Positions 19,641 through 29,866 of a stretch of 64,000 nt of DNA are shown here, piece by piece. The notes below the pieces were generated by a model. That model was not told where the DNA came from. It saw only the letters and a program-made list of their open reading frames with translations, and did not search any database. The stretch is from Diabrotica undecimpunctata. Its lineage: Eukaryota; Arthropoda; Insecta; Coleoptera; Chrysomelidae. Within the stretch, counting starts at the first letter, position 1; every line of letters starts with the position of its first letter. The position numbers and the translations under genes were made by a program. The stretch spans positions 76,266,660 to 76,330,659 of the forward strand of contig NC_092810.1 of assembly GCF_040954645.1 (NCBI RefSeq). Reading direction: 5' to 3'.

Positions 19641-22129
19641 CAGGGTAAGTCATGAGGAACTTTACATACTTCTACCATATGTAGAGTCCCTCAGGGAGCA
19701 TATCATGTGGCCACTAAAAAATGTCAACTCCTCTTCTTTATTAGTTAACAGGGTGATTTGTGTAATTGACCGTTTATTTCATTTTACTGTAGTGTTTATA
19801 CGGCTCAATTGATTTTTTTAATTTTTGCATGATACAGTACACTACTATCAAGCATTCGACTGGTATTAGCTAAACTAAAAAATTCCAGGACTGGCTTTGG
19901 AAAAATTAATTTAGGGATTCGTATTAAATATTACACCCTGTATATATTTTTTTTTAAAATGCAATAAGTGATTTTTAAACTACATAAATAGCCAATGAAA
20001 ACGACATATGCGACAATGTTGTCGCACTTTTATTAAATTTTTAGTGAACGATCAAATCTTACCAAAAATAGAACAACCATAATGAAATATCAAATTATAA
20101 GGTAATTAATTTAAACAAATGTTATAAATTTCAAACATTTTAATTGAAATGATAAACTGAGTCACTGCACAACAAAAAACAGTAACTACTAACAATAACG
20201 AAGAACAATTTAAAAAAAACTAAGAATATGTACATAGTTATGATAAACCCATAAATTAGAACTGGAAAAGATACAATAATGGTAACAAAATAAAAATAAT
20301 TCAAAATAGATTTTCGAAATGGAACCCTGCAGCCTGTACACATTTTTGTTGCTGAATTGTTAATTGACGTATTGAATTACGGATACTCTGGGGATTGTTT
20401 CTAATAGTATTACAACAATGTATAATTCTATCAATTAATTGTTGTCGGTTATTAATATTCACTGCGTAAACTAGTTGCTTCAATCGTCCCCAAATATGGT
20501 AATCAACGGGATTGAAATCAGGGGATCTTGAAGGCCACGAAATAGGACCTGCACGTCCTATCCACCTGTTGCCATAAACATTATTGAGATGTTGTCTCAC
20601 TGCCAGTAAAAAGTGTGGGGGTGCCCCATCATGCTGAAAATACATCCCTCGGATAGGGATTTTCTTCTGCCCACACATGTGAATTTCGTGAATTATTTAT
20701 CCCGTCTCTGGTAAATTGGGCTTCATCTGTAAATAGTGTCCTGTATAGCGTTGGTCGATTATTGTTAATCCATCTAAAAAATTCCAACCTATCGATCTCA
20801 TCTCCAGCATGTAGTCGCTGAACCATTTGAATGTGATATGGGTATAGATTATTTTTTTGTAAGACTCTATTTACTTTTGATTGAGTAACATTGAGTTCTC
20901 GACTTACTTGTCTAGTGCTTATTGTAGGGTTCATAGTAACGGCGTCCATAATGTCATCTTCCTGCGCTTCATCTACATGTCGCTCTGTTGTTCCACTAGG
21001 AAAAGTGCCATTTTCTCGCAAATAATTAAAAACTGACCCAAATGTTGGATGACTGGGAGTTCGACGATTAGGAAATCTCCTGCGATATTCTCTACTAGCA
21101 GCCCTACCATTCCCATTACAGAATCCATAAAGAAATATTATGTCTGCATATTCTGTGGTCGAAAACTGATGTGGCATTTTGAACGAAAGTAACAAAAGCT
21201 CTACCAAAACTAACACAATGTACTTAACGTAGATATGACAGAAGAAATATGTATTCTTGTACACATAAATAACAATTGATAATGACAATAATGACAATGG
21301 GTATAAAATATCAAGAAACGTCAAACGGTCAACGCCAACCTTCATTTTAAACTTTTTTAGATTTATTTTTATTTAGTACAGTTGATGCAATGTATTATTA
21401 TTTGACATAAAATTTTAATCATTTACAATCAACAAAAACTAACACATACAAGAGGTTTGACTTTTTAATCAATTTAATTTATTATTTATCGAAAATAATG
21501 CCCCAATACGATCTATGAGTAAAAATTTAAAATTGAAAAACATTTGATTCTATCGTAGAGATAATACAAAGTGACAGTAAAGATGTTAATTTTCTACGTA
21601 TTAGATTATGTTGTAGGAACTCATTTTAATTAAAATGTTTGAAATTTATAACATTTGTTTAAATTAATACCTTATAATTTGATACTTCATTATGGTTGTT
21701 CTATTTTTGGTAAGATTTGATCGTTCACTAAAAATTTAATAAAAGTGCGACAACATTGTCGCATATGTCGTTTTCATTGGCTATTTATGTAGTTTGAAAA
21801 TCACTTATTGCATTTTAAAAAAATTTATACAGGGTGTAATATTTAATACGAATCCCTTAATTAATTTTTCCAAAGCCAGTCCTGGAATTTTTTAGTTTAG
21901 CTAATACCAGTCGAATGCTTGATAGTAGTGTACTGTATCATGCAAAAATTAAAAAAATAAAATGAGCCGTATAAACACTACAGTAAAATGAAATAAATGG
22001 TCAATTACACAAATCACCCTGTTAATTAATAAAGAAGAGGAGTTGACATTTTTTAGTGGCCACATGATATGCTCCCTGAGGGACTCTACATATGGTAGAA
22101 GTATGTAAAGTTCCTCATGACTCACCCTG
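19641..22129 (-). mobile_element. DD41D Tc1/mariner-like transposon 1, long TIRs
   Basis: About 2.49 kb between CAGGGT at 19641 and ACCCTG at 22129, flanked by TA repeats as expected for TA target duplication. Terminal inverted repeats are about 510 bases (19641-20157 and 21622-22129) with few mismatches. The transposase lies on the minus strand and lacks its middle portion. The long TIRs without other coding capacity suggest the element can still be mobilised in trans. Confidence 0.88.
20301..21177 (-). pseudogene. DD41D mariner-type transposase, internally deleted
   Basis: Starts at the ATG at 21177 (MPHQFSTTEYADIIFLYGFC); 56 upstream codons are open but belong to the TIR side. The first part has the helix-turn-helix segment common to this insect transposase group (REYRRRFPNRRTPSHPTF, then an HTH with TISTRQVSRELNVTQSKV) and the first catalytic aspartate in LFTDEAQFTRDG. 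After HVWAEENPYP the frame changes and resumes at MYFQHDGAPPHF, with the second aspartate, and SPDFNPVD, with the third, 41 residues later. About 80 codons of the RNase H fold between are missing. Inactive. Confidence 0.88.
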
Positions 22130-22159
22130 TATATATATATATATATATATAAATATATA
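22130..22159. repeat. (TA)n between two DD41D transposons
   Basis: Short TA run with one AAA interruption that links the right end of transposon 1 and the left end of transposon 2. Confidence 0.85.
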
Positions 22160-24173
22160 CAGGGTGGCGCATCGAAAACGAAACAGATGCATTTACTGGC
22201 AGATGATTCCTTTAAAAAAAAAACGCTTGGACCCGTCGATTTTGTTATCGAGGGGGAAACAAAATTGGCATAAAATCACATTAACATTTGCAGCCCCCTA
22301 AGCGGGGGTGGCACCATCCCTAAAATCTTAAATGGAAAGGGGGGTCGAATGATCCATCATTTAAAAGGTCTTTCAACTCCCTTTACAATGATGTAAAATT
22401 CATGTACTTCAATTCAGTAGTTTTGGAGATTTATTGATTTAAAGTTTAAATACATCATCGTAAGAGGAGATCAATACATAGCAGCAAAGTTGTTAAATAA
22501 TAAAGAATGAACTGACCTGTCAGCCGAGTAAATGTTGAAAATGACCACCATTACTTTCCATGCAATAATAAAGATTTTGCTGAAAACGTTGCCGGACATT
22601 TTGCAATATTTGAGGAGTAATTTGATGGCACTCATTCACAATTCTTTGTCGTAAATCTTTTAAGGATGTTGGCTGAGTAGCATAGATTTTGCTTTTTAAG
22701 TAACCCCACAAAAAGAAATCCAAAGGTGATAAATCTGGCGATCTTGGGGGCCATTCAACGGCACCTCTTCTACCAATCCATTGACCTGGAAAGGTCTGAT
22801 CTAAATAATGCCGAACTCTTAATGCGTAATGTGGTGGGGCACCATCCTGTTGGAACATCAACATATTCTCAACGTATCGACCATCATTCTGATTTTCAAT
22901 TATATCTGTTAGCGCAGGATCTATGGCATTTTGCAGTAATTCCAAATACATTTCACCAGTCAAATTTCCAGGTAAGAAAAAAGGACCAACCAAATGATCG
23001 CAAAAAATGCCAGCCCAACATTTAATTTTTGTGGCTGCTGTGTGTGTACCTCATGGTAAATTCTGGGATTAGAGTCCGACCAATATCGACAATTATGACG
23101 ATTTACTTCGCCATTTAAAAAAAAGGAACATTCGTCGGAAAAGCAAATGTTAAATAAAAATTGTTCATCGTTTGTAATTCGTTCACTCATAACTTCACAA
23201 AATTCTAATCGCTTATCAAAATCGTCTTCATTAAGTTCTTGTACAAGGTGAATTTTATACGGATGAAAATTATGGGCCTTTAGAATCCGTTGGATAGTAC
23301 GTCGACTAACACCACACGAAGTTTGCAATTCGCGGGTACTTAATGTAGGATCTACAATAACTTGCCCTAAAACCCCCACTTCTGTTGCTTCGTTCCTTAT
23401 AGGATTTTCAATATTACGTTTTTTATTGGCGACTGATCCAGTTTCCCGAAATTTAGCTACAAGTTCTAGAACATATTTTCGGTGCACATTATTGTTCTCA
23501 TGTCGCTCATTAAAAATTTGTGCTGTTCTATTAGCGCACTGATTATTTCCGAAAAATATTTCAATAATTTCAACCCTTTCTGCCGTGGAATATACCATGG
23601 TTAATTTATGTATAAAGCAATAAATGATATTTTAACAACAAAGATTGGTCAAATCAATCGCAAACTAATGTACTATTTCCTATTTAAAATAAGTACGTGG
23701 CATTCTCTACTTATCTTTCTTCAAGAAACAACTTTTTTTGTCACAAAGGACACTTCAATTGCTATTTTTATTATTAATAAACCATGGGCGTAGTAAATAA
23801 AAGCATTTACTTATCAAGAAAATGCTTTTACTCAAATTTCTTCTGAAAGAAGTACAAACTAATTTGATGTACCTATTAAAGTCTACTTTAAACTTTAAAT
23901 CAATAAATCTCCAAAACTACTGAATTGAATACATGAATTTTACATCATTATAAAGGGAGTTGAAGGACCTTTCAAATAATGGATCATTCGACCCCCCTTT
24001 TCATTTAAGATTTTAGGGATGATGCCACCCCCGCTTAAGGGGCTGCAAATGTTAAAGTGATTTTATGCCAATTTTGTGTCCCCCTCGAAAACAAAATCGA
24101 CGGGTCCGAGCGTTTTTTCAAAAAAGGAATCATCTGCCAGTAAATGCCTCTGTTTCGTTTTCGGTGCGCCACA

Positions 24174-24176
<3 letters not shown>
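22160..24176 (-). mobile_element. DD41D Tc1/mariner-like transposon 2
   Basis: About 2.0 kb from CAGGGTGGCGC at 22160 to the degenerate GCGCCACACTG at 24176, between TA tracts. TIRs are about 290 bases (22160-22451 and 23888-24176). One transposase gene on the minus strand, broken by a single frameshift. It is of the same superfamily as transposon 1 but the TIRs and protein are distinct. Confidence 0.88.
22520..23598 (-). pseudogene. DD41D mariner-type transposase with one frameshift
   Basis: Starts at the ATG at 23598. The N-terminal half carries two HTH regions (AERVEIIEIFFGNN and LSTRELQTSCGVSRRTIQRI) and the first catalytic aspartate in NICFSDECSFFLNG. Near 23015, after KLNV, one base is missing; the other frame continues with the expected VGPFFLPGNLTGEMYLELL, then LMFQQDGAPPHYALRVRHYL (second aspartate) and SPDLSPLDFFLWG (third aspartate). 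By my count 41 residues separate the last two, the DD41D spacing of rosa/visitor-type elements. Apart from the shift the protein looks complete to its C-terminus (GGHFQHLLG). Confidence 0.9.
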
Positions 24177-24239
<63 letters not shown>

Positions 24240-24272
24240 TTATATATTTATATGTATATATGTATATATGTA

Positions 24273-24327
<55 letters not shown>

Positions 24328-24352
24328 TTATATGTATATATGTATATATGTA

Positions 24353-24405
<53 letters not shown>

Positions 24406-24422
24406 TTATATGTATATATGTA

Positions 24423-24453
<31 letters not shown>

Positions 24454-24455
24454 TT

Positions 24456-24506
<51 letters not shown>

Positions 24507-24527
24507 CATATATAAATATATATATTT

Positions 24528-24600
<73 letters not shown>
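24177..24600. repeat. Complex AT minisatellite
   Basis: Long (TA)n tract with a higher-order pattern: blocks of TTTATATATTTATATGTATA followed by TATG repeats start near 24239, 24319 and 24397, about 80 bases apart. TTTGG interrupts the TA twice (near 24452 and 24525). Open stretches made of Ile-Tyr repeats here are artefacts. Confidence 0.9.
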
Positions 24601-24602
<2 letters not shown>

Positions 24603-24719
24603 AGAAAAGGAGTACGACCGTCAATCCAATATAAATTAAGGAACACTCGGAGAGTGGAGTGTTCTTCGGTCAAAGGGGAGAAATAAAAGACTAAGAAGGT
24701 GGCTACTTCATCTATTTAT

Positions 24720-24761
24720 TGAAGACGTTTCGCTTTCTAATCAGAAAACATCATCAGTTCA
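24720..24761 (-). ncRNA. Hammerhead ribozyme motif in PLE3 pLTR
   Basis: Minus strand: UGAA, CUGAUGA, unpaired U, stem II GUUUUCU/AGAAAGC (one G-U pair), GAAA, ACGU-C, UUCA. Relative to PLE1 the changes in stem II keep it paired and the core is identical. Confidence 0.62.
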
Positions 24762-25619
24762 TCTAAAAAGAACAATATGAAAAACCAAACATCCATAGAA
24801 AAGTTATTATAAGTGTGTTACCTCAAAAAGATATGTAGCAGTCAATGATATTAAATGTGTAAAGAAGCTTACGATAATGGACATTATAAGATTATGTTAT
24901 ATAAACAATTAATTGGAACTGAATACAGTTTACAAATTAACTCAAACTTAGAACAACAAAAGACATGTGGTAATTGTACGTGTATATAAAAAATATGTAA
25001 AAAACTTAAGTAAAAAACATTAATTTACAGAGAACTAAAAAGATCATCAGATGCACTTCCAACAGTATATTATTAGCTAAATTTAATTTTAACTTGAGGT
25101 AACATTATTAAATTGATTAAGATTTAATTATAGTGATATTTAAAAAAAATATAATGAAGTTACCACTCTTAAGCTTCTCAGTTGATGTCGGTAAAATGAG
25201 ACTAGCAGGTAGGAAACGCGCCAACCAACGAGAAAAGACAGTGGCCTTGAGGTCAAAATATGACAGAACAGCAAGGCGTATTTAAATGGTCTACGTTGTG
25301 GCTGAATAGCCAGCTAACAGGTGAAGATTGATTCAACTTCCAATAGTCCAAGGTTCATAACATTTGGAACTGAGACTAATAAAGATTCTACGAATCAATT
25401 TTAATTATAAAATTTTATTAAACTATTTAATCATAAAAAATTATTTCACATATGTAAAAGTAACATTGACAAATTATTCAATAAAATGTAAGTTGAATAA
25501 ATCTAAGTTAAAAAAGTAAGCAAATATTTTATTTTATTTTAATTTGAAATTATTTAATATGAAAATATGATAGAAAATACACCTTAGGGGACAATTTTAA
25601 AGTAAACAACATATTAAGC

Positions 25620-25817
25620 CTAATTCTGCAATATTAATGCATGATAAATATGGCTCAAGTTACTAATGTCCGTTCTCTTATTAAGAGCGTTAGGGTGTTT
25701 AAGTATTGAACACATTTCCAAAAACTGCCTTTTGACGAGATTACTTTCATTGCCAAGAATCTTAACTTCATTAAAGTCCACTTTGTGTTTAGTGTTAATA
25801 GCATGCTGGGCAAGGTT
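25620..25817 (-). pseudogene. PLE3 GIY-YIG endonuclease C-terminal fragment
   Basis: Minus-strand reading LAQHAINTKHKVDFNEVKIL, then NLVKRQFLEMCSILKHLNAL and NKRTDISNLSHIYHALILQN before the stop. It matches the end of the PLE1 ORF nearly residue for residue. The GIY-YIG core itself and all of the RT are absent. Confidence 0.88.
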
Positions 25818-26070
25818 TTTACATATTTTTTATATATATTTTGTCCTCTATAAGTAAAAAGTAACTACCATCGGTTCTACTTTGATACTTTTAAACTCAA
25901 TCCCTTATATTCATTTTAACGAGAACTTCAGTCATCTTCACACATCACATCCGATGTAAAATCTGTTCCAAGAGGAACCTCATGGTGAGTTAAATAATTT
26001 CATATCACGTTACATTTCATTAACATTCACCTAATTCTAGGTTCCCCAAGTTCGAAAGATCTCGATTCTT

Positions 26071-26119
26071 TTTCGAGATGCAACCGTTACATGGCCACGC
26101 TGAATGCATGTTCGTAACA
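26071..26119 (-). repeat. Gypsy-B left LTR, recognisable inner end
   Basis: GAGATGCAACCGTTACATGG through TTCGTAACA matches the end of the right LTR (29821-29866) with about five differences. Left of this the two LTRs diverge, so I do not give an outer edge. Confidence 0.7.
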
Positions 26120-26130
26120 CTGCTCCCCTC

Positions 26131-26700
26131 TTAGATCTGAGCGTCCTGATCAGCAACTCTAAATGTAGGCCCAGGATGGCGGAATCTACAAGACTCTCCA
26201 GCTCTGCATGAACCCCTCAGAAAGAAATAACAGTCCACTGTCTTTGAAGGACACGATCTCTTCGGATTAATGCAACACACAGTAATTCTTACGCCGGTTT
26301 CTCGGAAGATCACTTCAAGCATGCTTCGGACAATCTTCCAATCCAGATTATCTAGTGCATGGCCTATCTTGGGTAAGGCCAAATTCTTGATGTCATAATT
26401 ACACACGATTTTCTTCAAATTAGTTAGAGCACGCCATATATCCTCGTAGCTTGCCCTGTCTGTATACGACTTCCTGGTCACCATATACAGCAAAGATCAA
26501 GGGCCATCTTCTAATCTCAGTACTCTTCCAACTTTAGGCTGCTGATTTTTTCAACTCGTCTAAACGACCGAACTTCTTATAAAATACAGATGAGATTCCT
26601 TTAGTCATCTCAAGATCTTAGGCAACACAGTGAGCTAGAGAGACGTTATGCGGAACACTAAAAAGATCCTGCTGAACTTCTGTCGTCACGCCGAATCTAG
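26131..26700 (-). pseudogene. Gypsy-B macrodomain plus CCCH finger
   Basis: Minus strand, one stop and one frameshift in the N-terminal part, open from about 26493. RFGVTTEVQQDLFSVP leads in, exactly where Gypsy-A has GVTTEEKQDL. Then SLAHCVA, stop, DLEMTKGISSVFYKKFGRLD, and VLRLEDGP, YMVTRKSY, YEDIWRALTNL, LALPKIGHALDNLDW, RSMLEVIFRETGVRITV. This is closer to TARG1/OARD1 than the Gypsy-A domain: the SLAHC start and the ALD aspartate (TARG1 D125 position) are kept, while the K84 position reads R followed by K. The finger is C-x7-C-x5-C-x3-H (CYFFLRGSC...CRFRH). Confidence 0.85.
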
Positions 26701-26758
26701 CACTCTTAAAGCTTGGTCGCCGGTCATCTTTGATCTGATGTTGAAGGGTTCGTGCTTC

Positions 26759-27873
26759 TTATGTTTCATTTGAGCCAGCATAAGGTGCAAGACGATTTAT
26801 GTGAACTAGTTTTGGTTTACCTTTCGGCAACTTCTTAATTCGGTATATTACGTCATTTATTCTCTTTTTAATTTCGTACGGACCTTCCCATTGTCTTTGC
26901 AATTTAGGAGACAAGCCTCGACGACGTTGTGGATTATAAAGCCAAACAAGATCACCTACTTCATAGCTTTCATTCTTGCATTGAGAATCATATTGATCTT
27001 TCACTCTGTCACTGGCTAACTGGATATGTTGTCGGGCAAGTTCATGAATGTTGTTCATTCTTAACTTCAGGCGGTCGATATAATCTTCGCTTGCAACATG
27101 TTCTTCGGAAGGTCTGCAGCCAAACTCTAGGTTGCAGGGCAAACGAACTTCACGACCTAACATCAGGCAAGTTGGGGTCTGGCCTGTAGTTTCATTCATG
27201 GCCGAGCGGTAGGCTATTAGGAATAAATGAATGTGCTGGTCCCAATCTCTTTGATGTTCTGATACAACATTGGACAGGTGTTTACCCATCGTTCGGTTCA
27301 CCCCATCTCGGTCATTTCATCTGATTGAGGATGCAGGGGTGTCGTTCTGGTCTTATTGACACCAATCAATTTACAAACGTTTTGGAAAACGGTTGACTCG
27401 AAGTTTCGCCCTTGGTCGGAGTGGATCTCCAAGTATCCACTCCTTTGGTGTTAAAAATCGGCTAAAGAATTCTTTAACAAGTACCTCTGCAACGGTAGCA
27501 GCTTCTTGATTTGGTATCGCATACGCCTCAGTCCATTTCGTAAAATAATCCATGGCTACCAGGATGTATTTATTTCCAGCATTCGTCTCTGGAAGTGACC
27601 ATTACTGGTTGCACACAGTTCACATTTCCGGCACCATCTTCTTACATCATCTTTACAATTCACCCAATAGAACCGTTCTCGAACCTTTTGCAAAGTCGTC
27701 GTAATACCAAAGTGTCCACCTGATGCCCCGTCATGAAAATGACGCAATACTTCTGACACTTTACTTTTAGGTACAATCAACTCAAGCTTAGTTTCTGTAC
27801 CATCATCGTTCACAAAGGTTCTATACAGAAGATCATCTTTTAGCACTAGGTAATTCCATTGGCCCAGTAACAT
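26759..27873 (-). pseudogene. Gypsy-B integrase and GPY/F remnant
   Basis: From right to left (5' to 3' of the element): IVPKSKVSEVLRHFHDGASG through CRKCELCATSNG is the HHCC zinc-binding domain. A deletion then removes the first catalytic aspartate. MDYFTKWTEAYAIP follows, a frameshift disrupts the second aspartate region near 27420, and the third part begins with MNRTMGKHLSNVVSEHQRDW next to the catalytic glutamate position. The open stretch 26759-27301 continues to the GPY/F module (WEGPYEIKKRINDVIYRIKK) and ends in HINRLAPYAG. It parallels Gypsy-A residue by residue but at clearly lower identity. Confidence 0.85.
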
Positions 27874-28238
27874 TTGACTTCTGGACTACATGCTCTAATG
27901 TTTTGCCAAGAGGGTTTTTCACTTCGACGCACCCAATCCAATACTCTTTTTATACATGGATCATCTGCTTGAGGGTCTTGTAGCTGTTGAGGCTGCCATT
28001 GATCATTAATGACGGTGGTTCGCCTAACGAGGCAAAGTCGTTCGTCTAATCTAAGACAGTGATTACAATTTGCACTGCATTGCCGTCTTGACCGAGCCTC
28101 TGCATTTGAATGACTTTTTCCAGCCCAGTGTTCGATCTGTTCTAGCTTTCTAACTGTTGGTTTATTTTCTTGCAATTTACGACGAATGTGACCTACGTCG
28201 CCACCATTCCAACATCTGGTTTCGCGTCTCTTCGGCAT
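27846..28238 (-). pseudogene. Gypsy-B zinc knuckle fused to RNase H end by deletion
   Basis: 130 codons. The start (RRETRCWNGGDVGHIRRKL) is a damaged CCHC zinc knuckle from the end of Gag. It runs straight into EQIEHWAGKSHSNAEARSRR, the last part of the RNase H domain, and then the spacer before the integrase. In Gypsy-A these two points lie over 700 codons apart, so protease, RT and most of RNase H were removed by one deletion at about 28130. The join happens to be in frame. Confidence 0.82.
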
Positions 28239-28268
28239 TATGTTACGAACTACTTTTCGTACGATTTC

Positions 28269-29429
28269 CTACAGACGTTTATCGTTTCGTTCGTTGCTCT
28301 CTTCAGAGGTTCGTACTCGATAGCTCCGTGAAGCTTGACTAGCTGTTTCGTGCTCCAAGGCAATGGCAAGCGCTTTATCTAAAACTTTCGGTCTTGCTAG
28401 TCGTACAGCTTTCTGTAGTTCACTGTCACTCAACCCATTGACGAAGGTATCTACAGCAATTATTTCCAATATATTGTCTAGTGCCTCTGGATAAGCCAAC
28501 AGCGCTATACGAGCAAGATCTGCTTTAAATTCTTGCAAACTCTCACTTGCTCATTGAATTCCACTTCTTATTTGTACTTTGTAGACTTGTTGTAGATGGG
28601 CATCTCCGTAACGTTTGTCTAATCGAGTGAACAAGGTCTGGTAACATTTTTCTTGCCCCTTAGGAATTGATCTTAGGATATTCGCAGCATCACCTCATAA
28701 AGCAGCAGTCAAGGAAACAGCCTTTTCTTGTTCTGTCCAATGATTGGCTGTCGCAATAGCTTCAAATTATCTAAGATATATGGACCAAGAGGACTTTCCA
28801 TCAAATGGTGGCAATTTGTATCTCATATGATGTGTCGTTTCGTCTCTAGGTGATTCTTATTTCACTATTGCATCTAAGGCTACTGTTTTAACTGGTGGTA
28901 GCACTTTTATATTGGATATCATGCTCTCTAATTGTTTGATCTTCTGTTCTACGTGGTTTACATTTTTATGTATCTGATTGAATGTTTTAGAGACTACTTC
29001 AAATTTCTCATTGTTCTGAGTACATACTTCGTCGAATCTTCTAGAAACCTTTTCGAGTTTCTCGTCGTTTTGTCTAGCTACTTCTTTAATAATTTGTAAA
29101 GTCTCGTCGAATCTTCTAGATACATTTTCGAATGTTTCATCGAATCTTTTGGAAATGTTCTCTAATTTATCATCATTTTTTCTAGAAGATTCTTCACTCA
29201 TTTGCGAGAAATTTTCAAATTTCTTATCATTTTTTCTAGAACTCTCTTCGATCTTAATTAAAACTGCTTCTTCTGCTGATTGAAAATGGAATGTCTCTGG
29301 GTCATCTCAATTCTTGTTAAGGACATTCTTCAATCGTTCTTGGAGGATCTTCTTGGACCCGCTGCAGTCTTCATAGCGTTCTTCTAGTTGCTCACGCAAC
29401 TGTTTTACTGAAAGTTGTACTAGCAGCAT
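28269..29429 (-). pseudogene. Gypsy-B Gag remnant with SAP-like motif and coiled-coil
   Basis: The ATG at 29429 gives MLLVQLSVKQLREQLEERYE, a SAP-like start, followed by GSKKILQERLKNVL and a stop. A coiled-coil of RRFDE/NDEKLE heptads (28857-29201) takes the place of the SKVSGDI repeats of Gypsy-A. The capsid part (28269-28850) has stops but keeps LQEFKADLARIALLAYPEAL and LARPKVLDKALAIALEHETA. Unlike Gypsy-A, a zinc knuckle follows. The conserved plan with unrelated coiled-coil sequence suggests the heptad region evolves fast. Confidence 0.8.
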
Positions 29430-29578
29430 CTTTGGTCATGCACACACGTATTTTACAAATGTTCTCTTTTTACAAAGATCACTACCGAACTACGCAGATG
29501 TTCCCGACGAACAATACTTTTTAAAAGTTCAAAAGTCTTTTTCAAAAGCCACTGCTGAATTTCTTTTTAAATCTCACA

Positions 29579-29590
29579 CCGGACACCAAC
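29579..29590 (-). promoter_or_regulatory. Primer-binding site region of Gypsy-B
   Basis: Minus strand TGGTGTCCGG lies two bases inside the 5' LTR. It shares TGGTGTC with the Gypsy-A site but then differs, so a different tRNA may be used. Confidence 0.5.
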
Positions 29591-29866
29591 TGTAGCGAGA
29601 TTAAATAAAACGAGTGGTTCGAATTTATATAAATATATTTATTTATAAGTTTACAGTTCGATAGTATCTTAACAACGAAACTTAACTTATAGAAGGTAGG
29701 CTTATATATAAAATTAATTATGTACTAGAACATTCTGGAGTATCCCACCTCTAATTCGCCTATTTGACGGGTCGATCCCTCCCGCGCTTCATACCTCGCT
29801 CGAAAGTTCTCGGCGCTTTTGAGATGCAACCGATACATGGGCCACGCCGAATGCATATTCGTAACA
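29591..29866 (-). repeat. Gypsy-B right LTR (5' LTR)
   Basis: 276 bases, TGTAGCGAG to ATTCGTAACA on the plus strand, that is TG...CA. The minus-strand start TGTTACG is shared with Gypsy-A LTRs. Confidence 0.85.

Larger units (their letters stand above)
24601..25823 (-). mobile_element. Penelope-like element 3, 3' part only
   Basis: Minus-strand copy of the PLE1 family. From left to right: GAGAAAAGGAGTACGACCG border, the pLTR (24601-25200) including a hammerhead motif, the 3' region, and the last 65 or so codons of the endonuclease. The copy is truncated at its 5' side near 25820, where unrelated sequence starts. It differs from PLE1 at many positions, so it is older. Only one terminal repeat is present. 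Confidence 0.85.
25824..29866 (-). mobile_element. Gypsy-B, decayed and internally deleted Gypsy-A relative
   Basis: Minus-strand Ty3/gypsy remnant. The right LTR (29591-29866) is clear; the left LTR is diverged and only its last 50 bases (26071-26119) align well, so the left edge is uncertain. The order is SAP-like motif, coiled-coil, Gag, zinc knuckle, a direct join to the very end of RNase H, integrase, GPY/F, macrodomain and CCCH finger. Protease, RT and most of RNase H are deleted, and stops and frameshifts litter the rest. Its protein is strongly diverged from Gypsy-A, yet domain order is the same. Confidence 0.86.

Noticed and set aside
24065..24634. Long Ile-Tyr repeat ORFs on both strands
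   Set aside because: They are translations of the (TA)n minisatellite and have no coding signal.
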